From Portulaca oleracea (Eukaryota > Streptophyta > Magnoliopsida > Caryophyllales > Portulacaceae): DNA of 64,000 nucleotides. The notes below the pieces were generated by a model. The model had not been told where the DNA came from and searched no databases. It was given only the letters and a program-made list of their open reading frames with translations. Of the stretch, positions 1 to 12,480 are shown in pieces. Within the stretch, counting starts at the first letter, position 1, and every line of letters starts with the position of its first letter. The stretch spans positions 11,786,841 to 11,850,840 of the forward strand of contig CM055889.1 in assembly GCA_029582165.1 (NCBI GenBank), in the 5' to 3' direction. A program made the translations under genes and the position numbers.

Positions 1-492
1 GGGGACAAAAAATAAATGAGTGCAAGATTAAAGGGGAGACAAGGATTTAACGTGGAAACCCAAATCGGGAAAAAACCACGGGCGGCACAACCTCAAACAA
101 ATCCACTATTGGTAGAGATTACAACGAACGATCTCACCCCGTGATCAACAGAAAGAGAGTATAACAACTCTCTTAAACTCTCACAACTTCTCTCACCAAT
201 GGGAATACGAAATCTCAGAATATCTGAATACACCTCCTTCCACAGGAGGTGCCCCCGAAATTGGCCACAATGGGCACCAAACTTGGCCGCACAAAACAAG
301 GTGGACAAGACTCACTATTTATAGGGAAACTCCCTATAAACCTACCTTGACTCCCACTCCAATTAGATTTAGAACCTAATACAATTAGGAAACCTAACAT
401 AATAAGGAAACCTAATTAATATCCTATTACAATTAGGAAACAAATAATTGTGGGATCAAGAAACTGAGTGATTTTAGGACACTTTCCTAACA
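1..492 (-). mobile_element. LTR fragment (copia-type), runs off the left edge
   Basis: On the minus strand this opens with TGTTAGGAAAGTG at its right edge. It holds a TATA-like box (CTATAAATAG, about 314-323) and, further on, the 'gtggttttttcccgat...gggtttccacg' motif common near the end of plant copia LTRs. The same LTR family lies in the opposite orientation at 56274-57172 plus 62748-62910, which aligns over most of its length. The other LTR end and any internal domain lie outside the window, so it could be solo or part of a full element. Confidence 0.75.
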
Positions 493-1602
493 TGATGTAA
501 TGGTTTACAAATTATTTTTTAATTGTTTTCCATTTATGTGTTCCAAGGTTTACCATTTCGGTTATCCAAGGTTTTCAGTGTCTGTAACAATTGTTTGAAC
601 CCCAACAACAATCCTGACATGAGGAAAAATAATTGTATGTGTTCCATGGTTAACCATATTCATTATTAATTTATTGATATATTCATCAAGGGTACTCCAT
701 AACGAACAAAAACAACCATGGATTACCGTATTAATATCCAAGGATTACATATATAACGAACTAGGAATGCATTTATGATATATTAAATCTTGCATGATGA
801 ATTAAAGAAGAAGAAGAAGAAGTACCGTAGAATTAGTTCATTATTAATGTTAATAAGTCTAGATCCCAATTTTTCTTCTTCTTTGCAAAAACCATTCTCT
901 TTCAGGCAAAGACTGCAAAAAAAAAGAAGAAAGAAAAATATCATTGCCACAACTCAACGACGTAAGTTTCACTTTTTATTATAAACTGGGACATCATTGT
1001 TCCTCTAGTCCTCTATCAAATAGTTTCGTGAGCCATCTTTTATTGTCAATAACCCTCTATTTATTTAGTTTCTCATCATCCGATTTGGGTTCGTGGGCCC
1101 ATAGTAGTAGTTGCTCTCTAGCCTAAGCCATTGCTTTGGGTTTCCGCACGTGGGTCCGCTCCATCTACAGTATGGCCTTCTCCTCCTAGTATAGATTGGG
1201 TTTTGCTCATTTATATAGTCAAAGGAGTGTGAACAGCCGAACAGGAGTTTACTGTAGGAATTGGGCAGCATGTTGGCTGAAATAAACAACAGTGCAAAAC
1301 TTAACGGTATACTTGATTTGATTTATGTAAATTTATTTGTCTTGGTAACAATTTTTCAATTTACTATCATAATTTTGTAATTATACTTTACGTACTACTG
1401 ATAATTAATTACCATTCCACAAAAATAATTATTTAAAATCTCAAAAAATATTAATGAAGGCGCACAAGACTGTTTATTGCGTCAAGACATACAAAATCAA
1501 ATACTGCTGTGAAATTAGAAGAATTTTCCTACCCTAAAATCCGAGAGCAAAAACAACAATATAAACTCCAAACTCAGGGAGAAGCTACGAACTTTTCCCT
1601 TT
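493..1602. other. Intergenic, 3' side of DIR gene 1
   Basis: AT-rich spacer with no convincing coding sequence; the short open frames at 790-1289 lack recognisable motifs. A TTTATT at 1473-1478 reads AATAAA on the minus strand, about 125 nt past the DIR gene 1 stop, and could be its poly(A) signal. Confidence 0.5.
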
Positions 1603-2211
1603 TCAGTAGTGAAGGATAGTAACATTGTAGCCAACAATGGCATTCATAGTATTGAGGTCAAACTTATACGTCTGGGCAAAGGCATAGCCACGGGCCATTC
1701 GGAAAACCCCAGTTCCACCAACAATGGGGAACTCCCTGACCGCATCCTGGATGGCATCCCGAGCCATGATGCTAACGGAGCTCCCATTGTAGATGCCATG
1801 GGAGAAGGTACAAGTAAGGGTCATGAGCATGCTCATGTCTTCCCGGGAGTCACTGGCGTAGAACCCCTGAGCCCGGCCGATGAGCTTCGATTTGGGGTTG
1901 GGCCCCAACCTCAGAGGGTCGTCGAACATGGTGATGAACCCGAATCCAGCCATGGTTTGGTTCGGGTTGGTTCCCGGGGCGGCGACAACCTGAACAGCGG
2001 TGACGTTCTTGCCGCTCACCACGTCGTGGTAGTAGAACTGCATTTCTGTCTTCCGCTCGTGGCCTTGAATCACTGTCTTGGCCCACGGCTGTCGCCTGTG
2101 TGACGGGTGAGAATCGGGTTTTTGAGCTCCTCCATGGCTCAAGCAAGGCGCCATCAGTAGGGCCGTGAACATCATGAATTTAGCCAGCTGAAGCATTGTA
2201 GGCTTCCCCAT
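1603..2211 (-). CDS. Dirigent protein, DIR gene 1 (202 aa)
   Basis: A complete intronless frame from ATG at 2209-2211 to TGA at 1603-1605. Residues 1 to about 25 form a hydrophobic signal peptide, so the product should be secreted. The rest matches the dirigent beta-barrel: 'MQFYYHDVVSG' near residue 55, 'FDDPLRLGPNPKSKLIGRAQG' mid-protein, 'GIYNGSS', then the family signature 'REFPIVGGTGVFRMARGYA' and a C-terminal 'IVGYNVTILHY'. Several N-glycosylation sequons are visible (NVT, NQT, NGS). Family members form trimers that orient monolignol radicals for stereoselective coupling but do not oxidise the substrate themselves. About 200 aa is normal. The extended His/Arg-rich stretch after the signal peptide differs from the other copies here. 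Subfamily and product stereochemistry cannot be assigned. No frameshift or stop is seen. Confidence 0.95.
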   Translation of the reverse strand: MGKPTMLQLAKFMMFTALLMAPCLSHGGAQKPDSHPSHRRQPWAKTVIQGHERKTEMQFYYHDVVSGKNVTAVQVVAAPGTNPNQTMAGFGFITMFDDPLRLGPNPKSKLIGRAQGFYASDSREDMSMLMTLTCTFSHGIYNGSSVSIMARDAIQDAVREFPIVGGTGVFRMARGYAFAQTYKFDLNTMNAIVGYNVTILHY

Positions 2212-2399
2212 TGTGCCTTGTTAGACGCGATGTTTCTCTGTGACTGCCTTCAGTGTGGGTTTCGCTTGATGGAGGGGTGTTTAAGTGTTTTAAAAGGAAA
2301 GAGTGAACAGAAAAGTTGATGGGAAAAGTAGTCGGAAAGCAAAGAGCAAGGACGTGGTTGTTAGAAGTCTTGCATTGACCGCATGGTCGGCATCCAAGA

Positions 2400-2414
2400 T
2401 TGAATATATAAATG
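2400..2414 (-). promoter_or_regulatory. TATA box of DIR gene 1
   Basis: The minus strand reads CATTTATATATTCA, about 190 nt upstream of the ATG, implying a 5' UTR of roughly 150-165 nt. It is the best TATA candidate immediately upstream of this gene. Confidence 0.5.
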
Positions 2415-2771
2415 CGGTGTGTATTTGGTGTGCCAAATGCCAATAATGATTAGCTACCATTTCTTTTTCAAAGTAGACACAATTTGTTTTGTTAAAGTTG
2501 TTTTTTTTTATTTTTAAAATTCAAACAACAATACAGCTTACCACAGCATTATTATTTGATTTTAATATTGGCCGGGTGGTCATAAGTGTGAAAATAATGC
2601 AACAAAAATATATATAAAGTGGTTGGATTGACAATATAAAGAGCCACAAATTATTAAAATATTTTGAAAGGTACTTTAACTGCTCTGATGTTATTTCTAA
2701 TTTTCTATGCTTGCTCTTCACTTGAATAGACGTGATTAATTATAGTAATATTATTGAATTAATTAGATTTT

Positions 2772-3156
2772 GGGTGATGATAAGTGTCTTGCCCCAAGAC
2801 ACTCCTTAAATGTCTTCTCCCTTATAAAATCAATACTTATTATCGTTTTTAACCCCAATTTTTTTGACAGATACTATTAATTATCAATTAAAAGAAGCTT
2901 GAAATGTGTTGGCTACGCCAACAATTAAAATTGACACCCTAACGAATGAACCCCATCCGTTGGGCATATTTTAGACGCTTTTTTGTAAATTTTTAAAAAT
3001 ATAGATAAAAGTGTGATTTTATACAATTTATATATATTATTATAGTTATAGAAGTCAATCATGTAACTTTTTTCCAATTTAATTCACAAATATATAGGTT
3101 TTCTATAATGACAAGACACAAAATATGTGTCTTGCACAAGACTTTTATCATTTCCC
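2772..3156. mobile_element. Mutator-type MITE with 9-bp TSD
   Basis: Terminal inverted repeats of about 30 bp ('gggtgatgataagtgtcttg' on the left against its degenerate reverse complement ending 'atcatttccc' on the right). The element is flanked by the perfect 9-bp repeat TTAGATTTT at 2763-2771 and 3157-3165. A 9-bp TSD is typical of the Mutator superfamily. No coding content. Confidence 0.8.
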
Positions 3157-3182
3157 TTAGATTTTTATCATTTAAGTGTTAG

Positions 3183-3704
3183 AGAAAGTAGGATTATCCT
3201 TGAGATTTTGAAATTAGGTTCATTCCACCTTAACTTTAAATTCATAATTATTTTACTCATTTACGATGAAAGGCAACATTATTCCTATATATAGGTGTAA
3301 AAAGTCTGAAATGACCTTAATTAAAAGTATCAAAATACATATTTACCCCTCCAAAAAAAAAATAACATGGTGTTGTCTCTCTTTTCATCGTTGTTTAGGC
3401 TTCCCTGCTCGAAACACTGGATGAATAGAAGAGTTAAAACTTTGATATTGAAAAATTATAGGAAGTGTGAGGTGGGTTTAATTTGTCACGTATGCAAGTG
3501 AATTTTTAAATGGAGGGTATTTCTGTCAGTTTACATTAATTGAGGACATTTCTGTCAGTTTAAATTAATTAAAACACTAACTTCATCTAAAAAGGATGTA
3601 TTTAGTCTTTAATACATATGTAAGGTGTGGTATTTATTACTTAATTTAAAGTTGAGGTAGGGTAAACTTAACTTTCAAAACTTGAGAGATAAAATCCTGC
3701 TTTC
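3183..3704. mobile_element. MITE with ~50-bp inverted repeats
   Basis: The left end 'gagaaagtaggattatcctt' recurs in inverted, diverged form at 3660-3704 ('...aaatcctgctttctc'), with pairing continuing about 50 bp inward. The interior is non-coding. No clean TSD was found, so the superfamily is open and the ends may be off by a few bases. Confidence 0.6.
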
Positions 3705-4419
3705 TCAAAACTTCAAGGATAAAAACCTAATTAGTTCTATTATTATTTATAGTTGAGTTCGCATAAATCCAATTGAGTTTTTGGTTGATTACCCCAAATT
3801 TCACATGGGTGTGGATTCAGTAGTCTATGGCTCCAGTTCTTCGACAGTTGGGTCATGCATAGGCAGCGTAGCTTAAGGCCATCCATAATAAGAGTGTCAC
3901 TTCTTACCTTAATCTCTACCACATAATCAATTTTAATACTTAAAAAACTACAAACAATAATTGAAATAAAAGTGAAACGAATACTACAATAATCAAACTC
4001 AATTTTTACGCCTCAAATTTATCAAAGTGGTATCCACATTTTTCTCTCTCCTATCCTCTCTTCTTTTATCTTCCTATATACTTTTGCTATAAAATAATAT
4101 GGGCAAGCTCAAATTTGATATCATATTTGGGTATTGAAAGTGAGATTATCCCAAGTTAATGTATAGCTTGGACAAGGAGAAAACAATACCTGATGAGGTC
4201 CCCAGCACCCCTTTCCCTTCTCCACTGCTACTCCCTCGATCTCCATATCCAAGCCTGATTCCACCACCATCTTCGACGCTCTGTTTTACCTCCTCTTCCT
4301 TTTTCTTTTCTCTCGCTTTGCAGTGTAGCCTTGATTTGAGTGCTTCCGATGTTCGGTGTTCATCTCCTCCTAGCTATAAAACACCACCGACGCTTTATTT
4401 TTTCGGCCATTGGAGGTGA
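3705..4419. other. Intergenic
   Basis: AT-rich spacer up to the CACTA element. The open frame at 4159-4419 is Ser/Pro/Phe-rich low-complexity sequence without a recognisable domain. No gene or RNA is supported. Confidence 0.5.
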
Positions 4420-4429
4420 CACCACAAAA

Positions 4430-4690
4430 AAAGTGGCTTTTACCGACTGATTACCAGTAACAGATTTTTCATTTGTCAGTAAAAGTGTATATTTACCAAC
4501 AAATTAGTTATATGTTGGTATTATTAATAATTTACCAACACCAATATTATCTGTTGGTAAAAGAGTTATAATTAATACCGACAGATAAAAATTTAACTGT
4601 TGGTATTATTTTAGCAGTACCAACACTTATATTATCTGTCGGTAAAATAATTTTAGTACCAACAGATAAAAATTAACTGTTGGTATTAGT
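4430..4690. repeat. Left subterminal repeat array of the CACTA element
   Basis: Many short direct and inverted copies of a motif like 'ACCAACAGATAA' / 'TTATCTGTTGGTAAAA'. In CACTA elements such arrays are the binding sites of the transposase accessory protein. The same unit fills the right end. Confidence 0.8.
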
Positions 4691-5916
4691 AACGTGCACA
4701 TTTAAGCGCCATAGTTTAGAATAAAAACAAGGCAAACGAGGTGTCCTTCGTTCCCAACCCTCATTCAAATTTGGCTGGGGCGCTGGGCTAAAAATTTGAA
4801 TGCCCATCCCACACAAACCGGCGCACCTACTTGCTGCACTTCCATCAGATTCGTTCACAATTGCTTCTTGCTGGCTGAAAATTATAGATTCGTCTCTCAA
4901 ACCCTAATCTATCATTCGGGCTCTACTTCTCTGCTGTTGCTACGATTCCTTGTGCCTGCTCATGCCATCAGAGTCGATTCTCCCCATACTTCCTTCACAC
5001 GGTAATTTTGATCAGTTTGGTGTAATTTGGTTGATCGAATTTGTGTTTATTGTTGTAATTATGTTGAATTTGCTTCCTCCCAATGCCCTAGTTGTTTCCC
5101 CTCCATGGCTGGATTTGTGTAAATTGTGATTGAGTTATTGTATGTCCTTTTTGCAGAAACCGTGTGCCCTATCTGCATTTGATATTGATTTTGTTCTTCT
5201 TTTAGTTTTAATGCTTTGATGGTCAGGGTTTGTTAATTCGCAGACAATTGGTTTAAGATGGATGGAATCAGAAACTTTCTGTTAAGATTGTCCCGTTTTT
5301 TTTCTTCTTTCTTCTTTTTCTTTTGCTCAGAAGCTTTCTTCAGAAATCAGAAGTCCGAACTAAGCCGCCCTCGAGAGGTCGGCCGCGGCGTTTGTCCGAA
5401 CTAACCACTCTGTTGTTCTCTCCGTCGTCCATAGCTTATCATTCAATTCCCTTCATTCTGCTTCTAACTTGTACTAATTCAGGTATCCCTTATTCCCTCT
5501 TAATTACTTTTGCAATCCTTTTTTTTGGAATCATTTGTCAATTGAAGACCCATCACTTCTAAGCTCAGTAAAAACTATCTCCATTATGTTTTCATTTGTG
5601 GCAATATAGTCGCTATTTTAATGAGTACACTCCAGGTGTTTCATAAAATTCCTCTTTGTGAATTTGCCCTATTTCTGTAGTAGTGCATCATATGTGACTT
5701 GCTCATAAATTGTGAATTTTGAAGTCTTGTTCCAGATTGTAAATAGTTGCTCAGAAAGAAGGTTATCTGTTCTTGCCCATAAATCCACAGTTCCTGGGGC
5801 AATTTGGCTTGCTGTGATTAACTTGAAATTTGGAAATTTTGCTGGAAGTTCTGAGGGAACAATGCTAAAAACGCTCATGTTAGGCAGGGTTTTTGACATT
5901 TATTGAGGGTTGAAAG

Positions 5917-6347
5917 ATGAAAGTGATTGATTCCATTGAGGAGCTATTTGAACTAGGCATTCAGTTGTCCTACTTACTTTTGTTATTGGCTTTGCTTGGA
6001 GTTGGGTCCTTTTATGTTATCCACCAAGTGCTGCTACGACGTGAACTTGATCTCTCTGCTAAAGAATTGCAAGTAATGTTTCTTATTTTAGTGTGATGGT
6101 GGTCAGTAACTTTCAGCCTCTGCTATGTCACAATATTGTAGACTCTTGTCAGGAGACATTAATTAATCCAGTGATCTCTACCCTATTGTTGCAATTTCAG
6201 GAGCAAGTTAGGAGTGGTGATGCAAATGCTACTGAACTCTTTGAACTGGGGACAGTAATGCTGAGAAGAAAGTTCTATCCAGCTGCTATAAAATACTAGC
6301 TTTAGGCAATTGAAAAATGGGATGGAGATGACCAGGATCTTGCCCAG
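5917..6347 (+). pseudogene. Captured fragment of a chloroplast TPR protein gene
   Basis: Two exons split by an intron with GT (6073) and AG (ending 6200). Exon 1 (5917-6072) begins '[20 protein letters not shown]', includes a hydrophobic membrane segment, and ends '[12 protein letters not shown]'. Exon 2 (6201-6347) has '[20 protein letters not shown]', then two in-frame TAG codons around 6297-6305 where the family has Leu/Gln, then 'AIEKWDGDDQDLAQ' up to a GT donor. I recognise this from memory as the plant TPR protein of the At1g78915 type, related to cyanobacterial Ycf37. The TPR C-terminal half is missing. The stops and truncation make it a pseudogene. Confidence 0.75.
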
Positions 6348-7256
6348 GTTTGACATCATTGATTTTAGCATACAAACATATCTTTACTGCCATTCTTTAA
6401 AACTGAAATTATCTTTTATTTTCTATTAATTCCATTAGACAAGACTGAATGCCTGAACAACTTCTATGTATTTGTAGTTTCAATGCATATTTCACTTCTT
6501 GGTTCTTGTCAATTTGTTTCTAGATGCATCTTTGACTTCTATTAATAGTTTTGATGGTTCATTTACAAACTGTGTCACAGATTTGAGGTTACTTATGTCT
6601 CAGCCTTCCTAAAACCTCATGCTATTTGTAATATTTACTCAATGTTCTGTTTTACTCATGAGTATCAATTGAAAATTTGTGTACATCATGAATCATGATG
6701 GTTTCTTCTATGAAGATTTTTTTCTCTTCAGATTTAATCTCATTCTCCTGATAAACCAAAAACCAATCTTAGAAAAATGATGCACTTCTGAGGTTATGAT
6801 AACTAATTATATATAGTGAGGTTTAGTTGACGTACGAGTGTATAAGGTTATTGTTTTACATTTATCTCTATCGAAAGTTGATTTAGAATGAGGGACTTTT
6901 TTATTGTCTAAAGAAGCCAAAACGCTATAGAGGCGTAAGCCTCCTAGTTGAAGAAAGTCTAGAAAGCCCTTGAACAGGTCACTCTGGTCAAAGATCCAAG
7001 CCTGGATGTCAACAAGCTGCAGGCCAAGGATGTTTTTAGGAGTTCAATGGTAGTCTTGTTATAATTTTTAGGCATTCACACACATGTTGGCACTTGAGTC
7101 GCGTCCTTTTGGCTGTTGGACTAGAATCACGCTTGATCCTATTATAGCTCCCTATTTCTCTTATCAAAATCGAGAAGAAAAGGGTTACACAACTGAAATT
7201 GTGCTCTGTGAAACACTGTCTCTCACTAATTCAATTCATTTACTTTCATTTCAGCA

Positions 7257-7653
7257 TGAATACAAATGAATTCCAAGCTATGATATTCATTGGCATAAAT
7301 GCTGCCATAAGGTCAGAACTATTATGCTTGCAAATTCCCTGTCAGGCCATGAGCTCATTCATGTTTTGATTTTCATAAGTTATTTCTTCCTCTCTTTTTT
7401 TCTTTTTTTGCATTATTTCCAGTGTTCAGGTATCAAATGAGCTTGGATCAGGGCATCCTAGAGCAGCCAAATACAACATCTATGTCACAGTAATTTAGTC
7501 TCTTGTTATAGGACTTTTATGCATGGTCCCAATCCTCATATCCAAAGATTATTTTGCGGTGAACCAACAGCAAGGAGCTTCAGCAAGTTGTTGCTGATCT
7601 GGCTTGGCTTCTTGGCATCACCATGGTACTTAATAGTGTGCAGCCAGTCATAT

Positions 7654-7656
<3 letters not shown>
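7257..7656 (+). pseudogene. Captured fragment of a MATE/DETOXIFICATION transporter gene
   Basis: Exon one (about 7257-7312) encodes 'MNTNEFQAMIFIGINAAI'. After an intron ending in AG at 7431-7432, the next exon encodes 'SVQVSNELGSGHPRAAKYNI', a TAG where the family has Gln, then 'LLCMVPILISKDYFAV'. A frameshift follows, then 'KELQQVVADLAWLLGITMVL' and 'NSVQPVISG' up to a GT donor at 7657. The 'VSNELGxGHPRAAK' block is diagnostic of plant MATE antiporters. Only the middle of the protein is present and the frame is broken twice, so it is non-functional. Confidence 0.8.

Positions 7657-7657
<1 letters not shown>

Positions 7658-7704
<47 letters not shown>
7658..7704. repeat. (CT)n microsatellite
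   Basis: About 23 uninterrupted CT units just inside the intron that follows the captured MATE exon. Confidence 0.95.
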
Positions 7705-7708
<4 letters not shown>

Positions 7709-8110
7709 TCTACTCTCTGGCTACTTTGAAATTCTTGCTGCTCAATTACTCTTGTTGTAGCTACTTGTATGAATTTGCTAACCTAATTTTTCCTCTGTGT
7801 ATGTATAGTGCTCAACATTGTCAACGAGGTAATGCGATACTCAACTTTGACATAACATATATATGCAAAAGAATCATTAGAAGATTGTCGAGTCTCTGAC
7901 AATTTAATTCTCAAAATAATATCAAAGGACCGAGAAATATGATCATTGTGGGGCTTCTGTACCTCAAATAACTTGTTACCTAATTTGCTGTTTGTAATTG
8001 GGTGTGGACTAGACTCAATTTGTTACCTAAATTTGTTATTCGCATGTGAAAGTGGCTCTCTGCTTGTACAACGTCAATATTCAATCATTTTATGTTGAAT
8101 TCTTGGTCAG

Positions 8111-8203
8111 GGTTACAGTAGAACCAGAGATTTAGACAGTAAGGAGCTATTGGAGCAATTGCCAGCTTTGCAACAACTTCTGTATCTGTTAATTGGATGT
8201 TGG
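8111..8203 (+). pseudogene. Captured exon of an ANTH clathrin-assembly protein gene
   Basis: One open exon between an AG acceptor and a GT donor, encoding 'RTRDLDSKELLEQLPALQQL' followed by 'LYLLIGCW'. This matches the ANTH-domain segment of plant AP180/CALM-type (PICALM) proteins, which recruit clathrin to membranes. Only about 31 codons are present, without the rest of the domain, so it is a fragment carried by the transposon. Confidence 0.7.
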
Positions 8204-8751
8204 GTAATTCATTGTATGAAACTGTACATAAGATTCCATAATCTGATTATCATTATCAGTAGAACTTGAAAATTGCGAGAATAATGGTGATTTGGTAAGC
8301 AAATCTTATTCTGCATTTTGTGACCCAATCAAATGCATGAGAATATTATGCGCCTTCATCAATAGGCTGATTATCAGGTTGTGACATGCATTTCTTATAC
8401 TGCTGCAAGTTTATGACAAGCTGAGAAGCTTGATAATGACAGTACAGAAGATTAGCTGATCGAGCAAGATGTTTTTTCCTGATCCAGCTGCTGAAGCTTC
8501 TCAACCTGCACCAAAAGCAGAAGAAACACCGCTCCCTCGCTGTTGGTGTGACCAAAATGTGTACTTTAGTAATGGGTCAGTAGCTTTGGAAGTGGGATCA
8601 AGGGATGCTCAATTGCTTACTTGAAATGATGTCTTATAATTTTCTTGTTGAGGATTATTATAAAAATCAAATTCTTAGGATTATAACAAAAAAACAAAGA
8701 AGTATATCTCTGGTCTAAATCCGGCTCTCGTACGTCTTCCTTGTTTCTCCT

Positions 8752-10345
8752 TGTAACGCCCCGAAAATTCAATTCTAAACTTAACGGTCAAAATCAAACG
8801 TTGACTAACATTAACAGCGGAAGTCTCATTTTTTTCTTTTTACTAACTTGGGTGTTACTGCCGTACCTCCGAAAAGATACAAGGCAAGAAAGGGAAACTA
8901 ATAACAAGTGATAACTATCTACTTTAATTTAACAACGAAAAGAACTTCGAATTCTAGAACAACATAAACTCAACATTTGTTAAACTTCAAGTCTAAACAT
9001 AAATTAAACTTTATTCTCAAACGGCTAACTCCAACGTCCTCACTTCTATTGCCCGTCCCCATCACATAACTGATCTTCATCTGAAAACAAAACATTCACA
9101 ACATGAGGGGGGAAACCTCAATAATGTCTACCCCTAACTGTCAAAACAGTTCAAAGTTCATTTCAAACCATTTTAGGGGAGGGGAACAAGTTAAACCTTT
9201 TTACAACTCATTTGAAACCCAACCCAAAATAACCAGAGTTCAGAAATAACAAAACTTGTAAACCAACAGTACCAACTTTCAACTCAGTAAAACACAACGA
9301 TTCAAAATCCTCAACCGACTTTTCAATCTCAGAATCAGACATCAGAAACAGAGTAATCATTTCCTCAGAAAACAATCAGAATTTTATTATGCGGGCGGGA
9401 TTTGCCTATCCCCAAAATATCAGAACTCAGAATCAGAATAGGATCTCAGATCCTCAGAATCAGAATGGATGGCGGTCGAAGCGAGAATCAGATGTGTGCA
9501 CAATCTCAGAAATAATATCGGGACTCCCCGATCTCTTGATAACTCCCCTGCAGGAACAGATCCTGGTCTAAGGGTCGTTACCCGCAACCCGCTTATGGTT
9601 TCACTTTGATTATTAGTATCTTAAGAATTATCAGCCATCAGATTTCAAACAAAACCCAACCCAGTTTCCAAAAACTGACAGAATAAAACTCAGAGTTTAA
9701 AAGACTGTCACGTTTTACTCAACTCAGAAAAACAATTCACATACATCCAAATCAGACAGTCTAACTTTACAGAAAATCCCCGTGCGGGATGCGAGCTTCA
9801 TAAATCAAATTAAACTCACAACATAAATAAAAGAGCATCCCAAAGGGGATTAGGACATAGACATTACCTGAGCAGCTTCTTTTTACTTCAACACTTACAC
9901 ACGGGAGCTAACTATCGCGTCTTTTCGCTCGGACCTAGAATTCGAATATAAACTTCTAAAATTAAACTCGACTTCTACGAAAGTTAGTTACGCACGAATC
10001 CTACCATACCCCAACCTTACCCTTTTCTTATAGGGTAGCTAACCATGTATTGAGCATAACTATTATGAAACACTAACATCACAACACACATTTTCTAAAG
10101 GTAATATAATAAAATCGACACGACAAATTTAAAACTATAACTCGATATAAAACTTTTAACAATACTATTAACGTAGGGTTTTTTGAACATAATATTCATA
10201 TTACCACATAACAACATGAAAACTTTATAAAAACTTTAATACCAAAATATGTGAAACTTTAATACTAAGGCATATAAAACTTTGCTACTAATAATGTGAA
10301 ACTTTTAATACTAATCATGAACTTTAAAACAATTACATGAAACTC

Positions 10346-10410
<65 letters not shown>

Positions 10411-12412
10411 GAAACTTTATAATAATGATAGTAATAACACGAAATCTTATAATAATCATAATAACATGAAACTCTAAAATAATAACATGAAATCAATAAC
10501 ATGAACTTTATAATAATAACATGAAACTTATTATTATTAATAGGTACATAAAATAATAGTACAAACTTAATATTAGCAATATTATGAAAATAGCCATATG
10601 AAACTTACTAGCATCATAAACTTAATACCATAATACGAAACTAGATACTAATAATAATAATATACATAATAATGATAAAATGAAAACTTATCAATAATAT
10701 AACCTTAAAAATATAATTAATAAGTAACTTAGTAACCTCTTGGAACATAATAAAAATTTCAAAACTTATTAATTAGTACTAGTAATAATAGCACACTTGT
10801 AATCATTTAAAAAACTTAGTATTCATAATAATAATATGAAAACTACTAATATCACAAACTTATATTATTACGAAAAACTTGATAATAATCAAATGACTAA
10901 CTTAGTAATCTTAGTAATAGAAACTTAATACTAATAATAATAATACGAAACATAATAAAATCACGAAACTTAATGATAACTTATGAAACTTTAATAATAA
11001 TACGAACTTAATAATAATAATACGAAAATAATATGAACACTTAATAATAACTTGAAAACTTGATAATAATGATAATAATACGAAAAGCTACTAGTAATAC
11101 CAAACTTAATAATAATAATAATAATATGAAATTTAATAACTTATAAAAACTTAATAATAACCTAATAACTTATGAAAACTTGATAATAATTATATGAAAA
11201 CTTAGTACATAAACATACAAACTTAGAAACTATCATGCATGATCTAGCATCCACACTAAAAATATTCTAACACTATATTCATCACTTATATGAGGAATAG
11301 CTCTAGCCCTACTCATATAATAACAGAACCATCATACACATCATACTTGCAACAATTAAACTACAAACAATAACAAGAATAAAACCCTACAAAAAGAATA
11401 GAGAGAGAGTAAGGAGGTTATACTAGCAAGGGTCACAACCAGAGGGGGTGGCGCTGGGTGGTGGCGACGGCAAAGCGGCTCGCCAGGCGGGTCTCGGCGT
11501 CCGCATGGCGATGGCGACGTGATAGCGTGGCAATATATAGCAACAACAGCCCTCGAAAGCAACACCGAGGTCGGGCTTCGTCCTCACCGGAGCTGAGTGT
11601 TGATGGTCGTCTAGCCGGAGAGATGAGGGGCGTCGGGGTCGATGGAAGGACGTCGGTGCAGTGGTGGGGGTTCACGCACGCGTCGGTTGGGTGTCTCGCA
11701 AACCGAATGAGCGACCGGGGGCTTGCGGGTGGTTTCGCGGCGCGAAAAGGTCGGTGGTCGCGCGTGGTGGTGAGTCGGGCTTCGGTGGTGTGGTGGCCGA
11801 TGTCGAAATGAAGGTGGAAGGAGGGAGGTTGAAGGTGGTGGCGTGGGTGGTGAATGGTGGTTGCGTGGTGTCGGGCAAGAGCAACAGCAGCATATTAGTA
11901 ATGTATTAATGAAAGAAGAAATAGGAGAGAGAGAAAGATAAAGAAAGAGAGAGAAGGGGGGGGGGGCACGTGTCACACTAGGATTGGGATATGAGAAAGT
12001 TTGCATTGGTAGTGGGAGGCTCCAATTGCAGCAAAAACGGTTGCAACAACTTAGGGAAGTTTTTGGATAAATCAGGAGAAAATAGGAAGAAAAAGGGTAA
12101 GGGGGTGAGGTCATCAAGATGATATCATCACAAAATTACTACCAAAAATACCCCTAATGTTAATACTATATTCCCCAACATTTTTGCCCGAAAACATAAC
12201 CAAAACCAGATAAAATTTCCATAACTGATCCAAATAAAATTCTACCCAAAACCCGAAAATTCCTAACCGATATTTTTAGGACACTAAAAATTTCAACGAA
12301 CTCACTCGCGGTCCTAAAAGCTCCGTGTGCTAACAACTCATATAAACAAACGGAAAGTAACGCACGTCAGAAATTTTAACGGTAACACAATAGCATTTTT
12401 TGGGGTTTTACA
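8752..12412 (-). mobile_element. 3.66 kb solo-LTR-like element nested in the CACTA element
   Basis: Its ends are TGTAACGCCCCGAAAA (left) and TTTTGGGGTTTTACA (right), giving TG...CA termini and a short inverted repeat. The flanks CTCCT (8747-8751) and CTCCC (12413-12417) match at four of five bases, as expected for an aged 5-bp retrotransposon TSD. No gag or pol is seen and no direct terminal repeats, so a solo LTR of a long-LTR family fits best. The minus strand starts TGTAAAACCCC and ends GGGGCGTTACA, the usual style of such LTRs. Contents: AT-rich repeats (10100-11200) and a GC-rich island (11440-11900). A MULE-type element is the alternative. Confidence 0.55.
10347..10409. repeat. (TAA)n microsatellite
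   Basis: About 21 pure TAA/ATA units inside a longer AT-rich tract (10100-11200) with recurrent 'ataataatacgaaactt' phrases that look like degenerate tandem repeats. Confidence 0.9.
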
Positions 12413-12480
12413 CTCCCTCTTTCTAGGATTCTTCATTTCTATCATTGATGGTTCTCATCACTTTTCGCTGTTTGCTGCAG

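Noticed and set aside
1609..2146. Plus- and minus-strand frames overlapping DIR gene 1
   Set aside because: Shadows of the dirigent frame, which alone has family signatures and a signal peptide. Likewise 29004-29219 and 42417-42831.
4159..4419. 86-codon frame next to the CACTA end
   Set aside because: Ser/Pro/Phe-rich low complexity, ends exactly at the transposon junction, no recognisable domain.
8346..8555. Possible further captured exon near 8470-8545
   Set aside because: Open on both strands ('FPDPAAEASQPAPKAEETPL' on plus), but I cannot match it to a family, so it is not listed as a gene fragment.
10265..10502. Open frames of poly-Ile and poly-Tyr
   Set aside because: Translations of the (TAA)n repeat on the minus strand.
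11458..12117. Overlapping frames up to 168 codons on both strands
   Set aside because: Composition effect of a GC-rich island inside a transposable element; Pro/Ser/His-rich with no domain.
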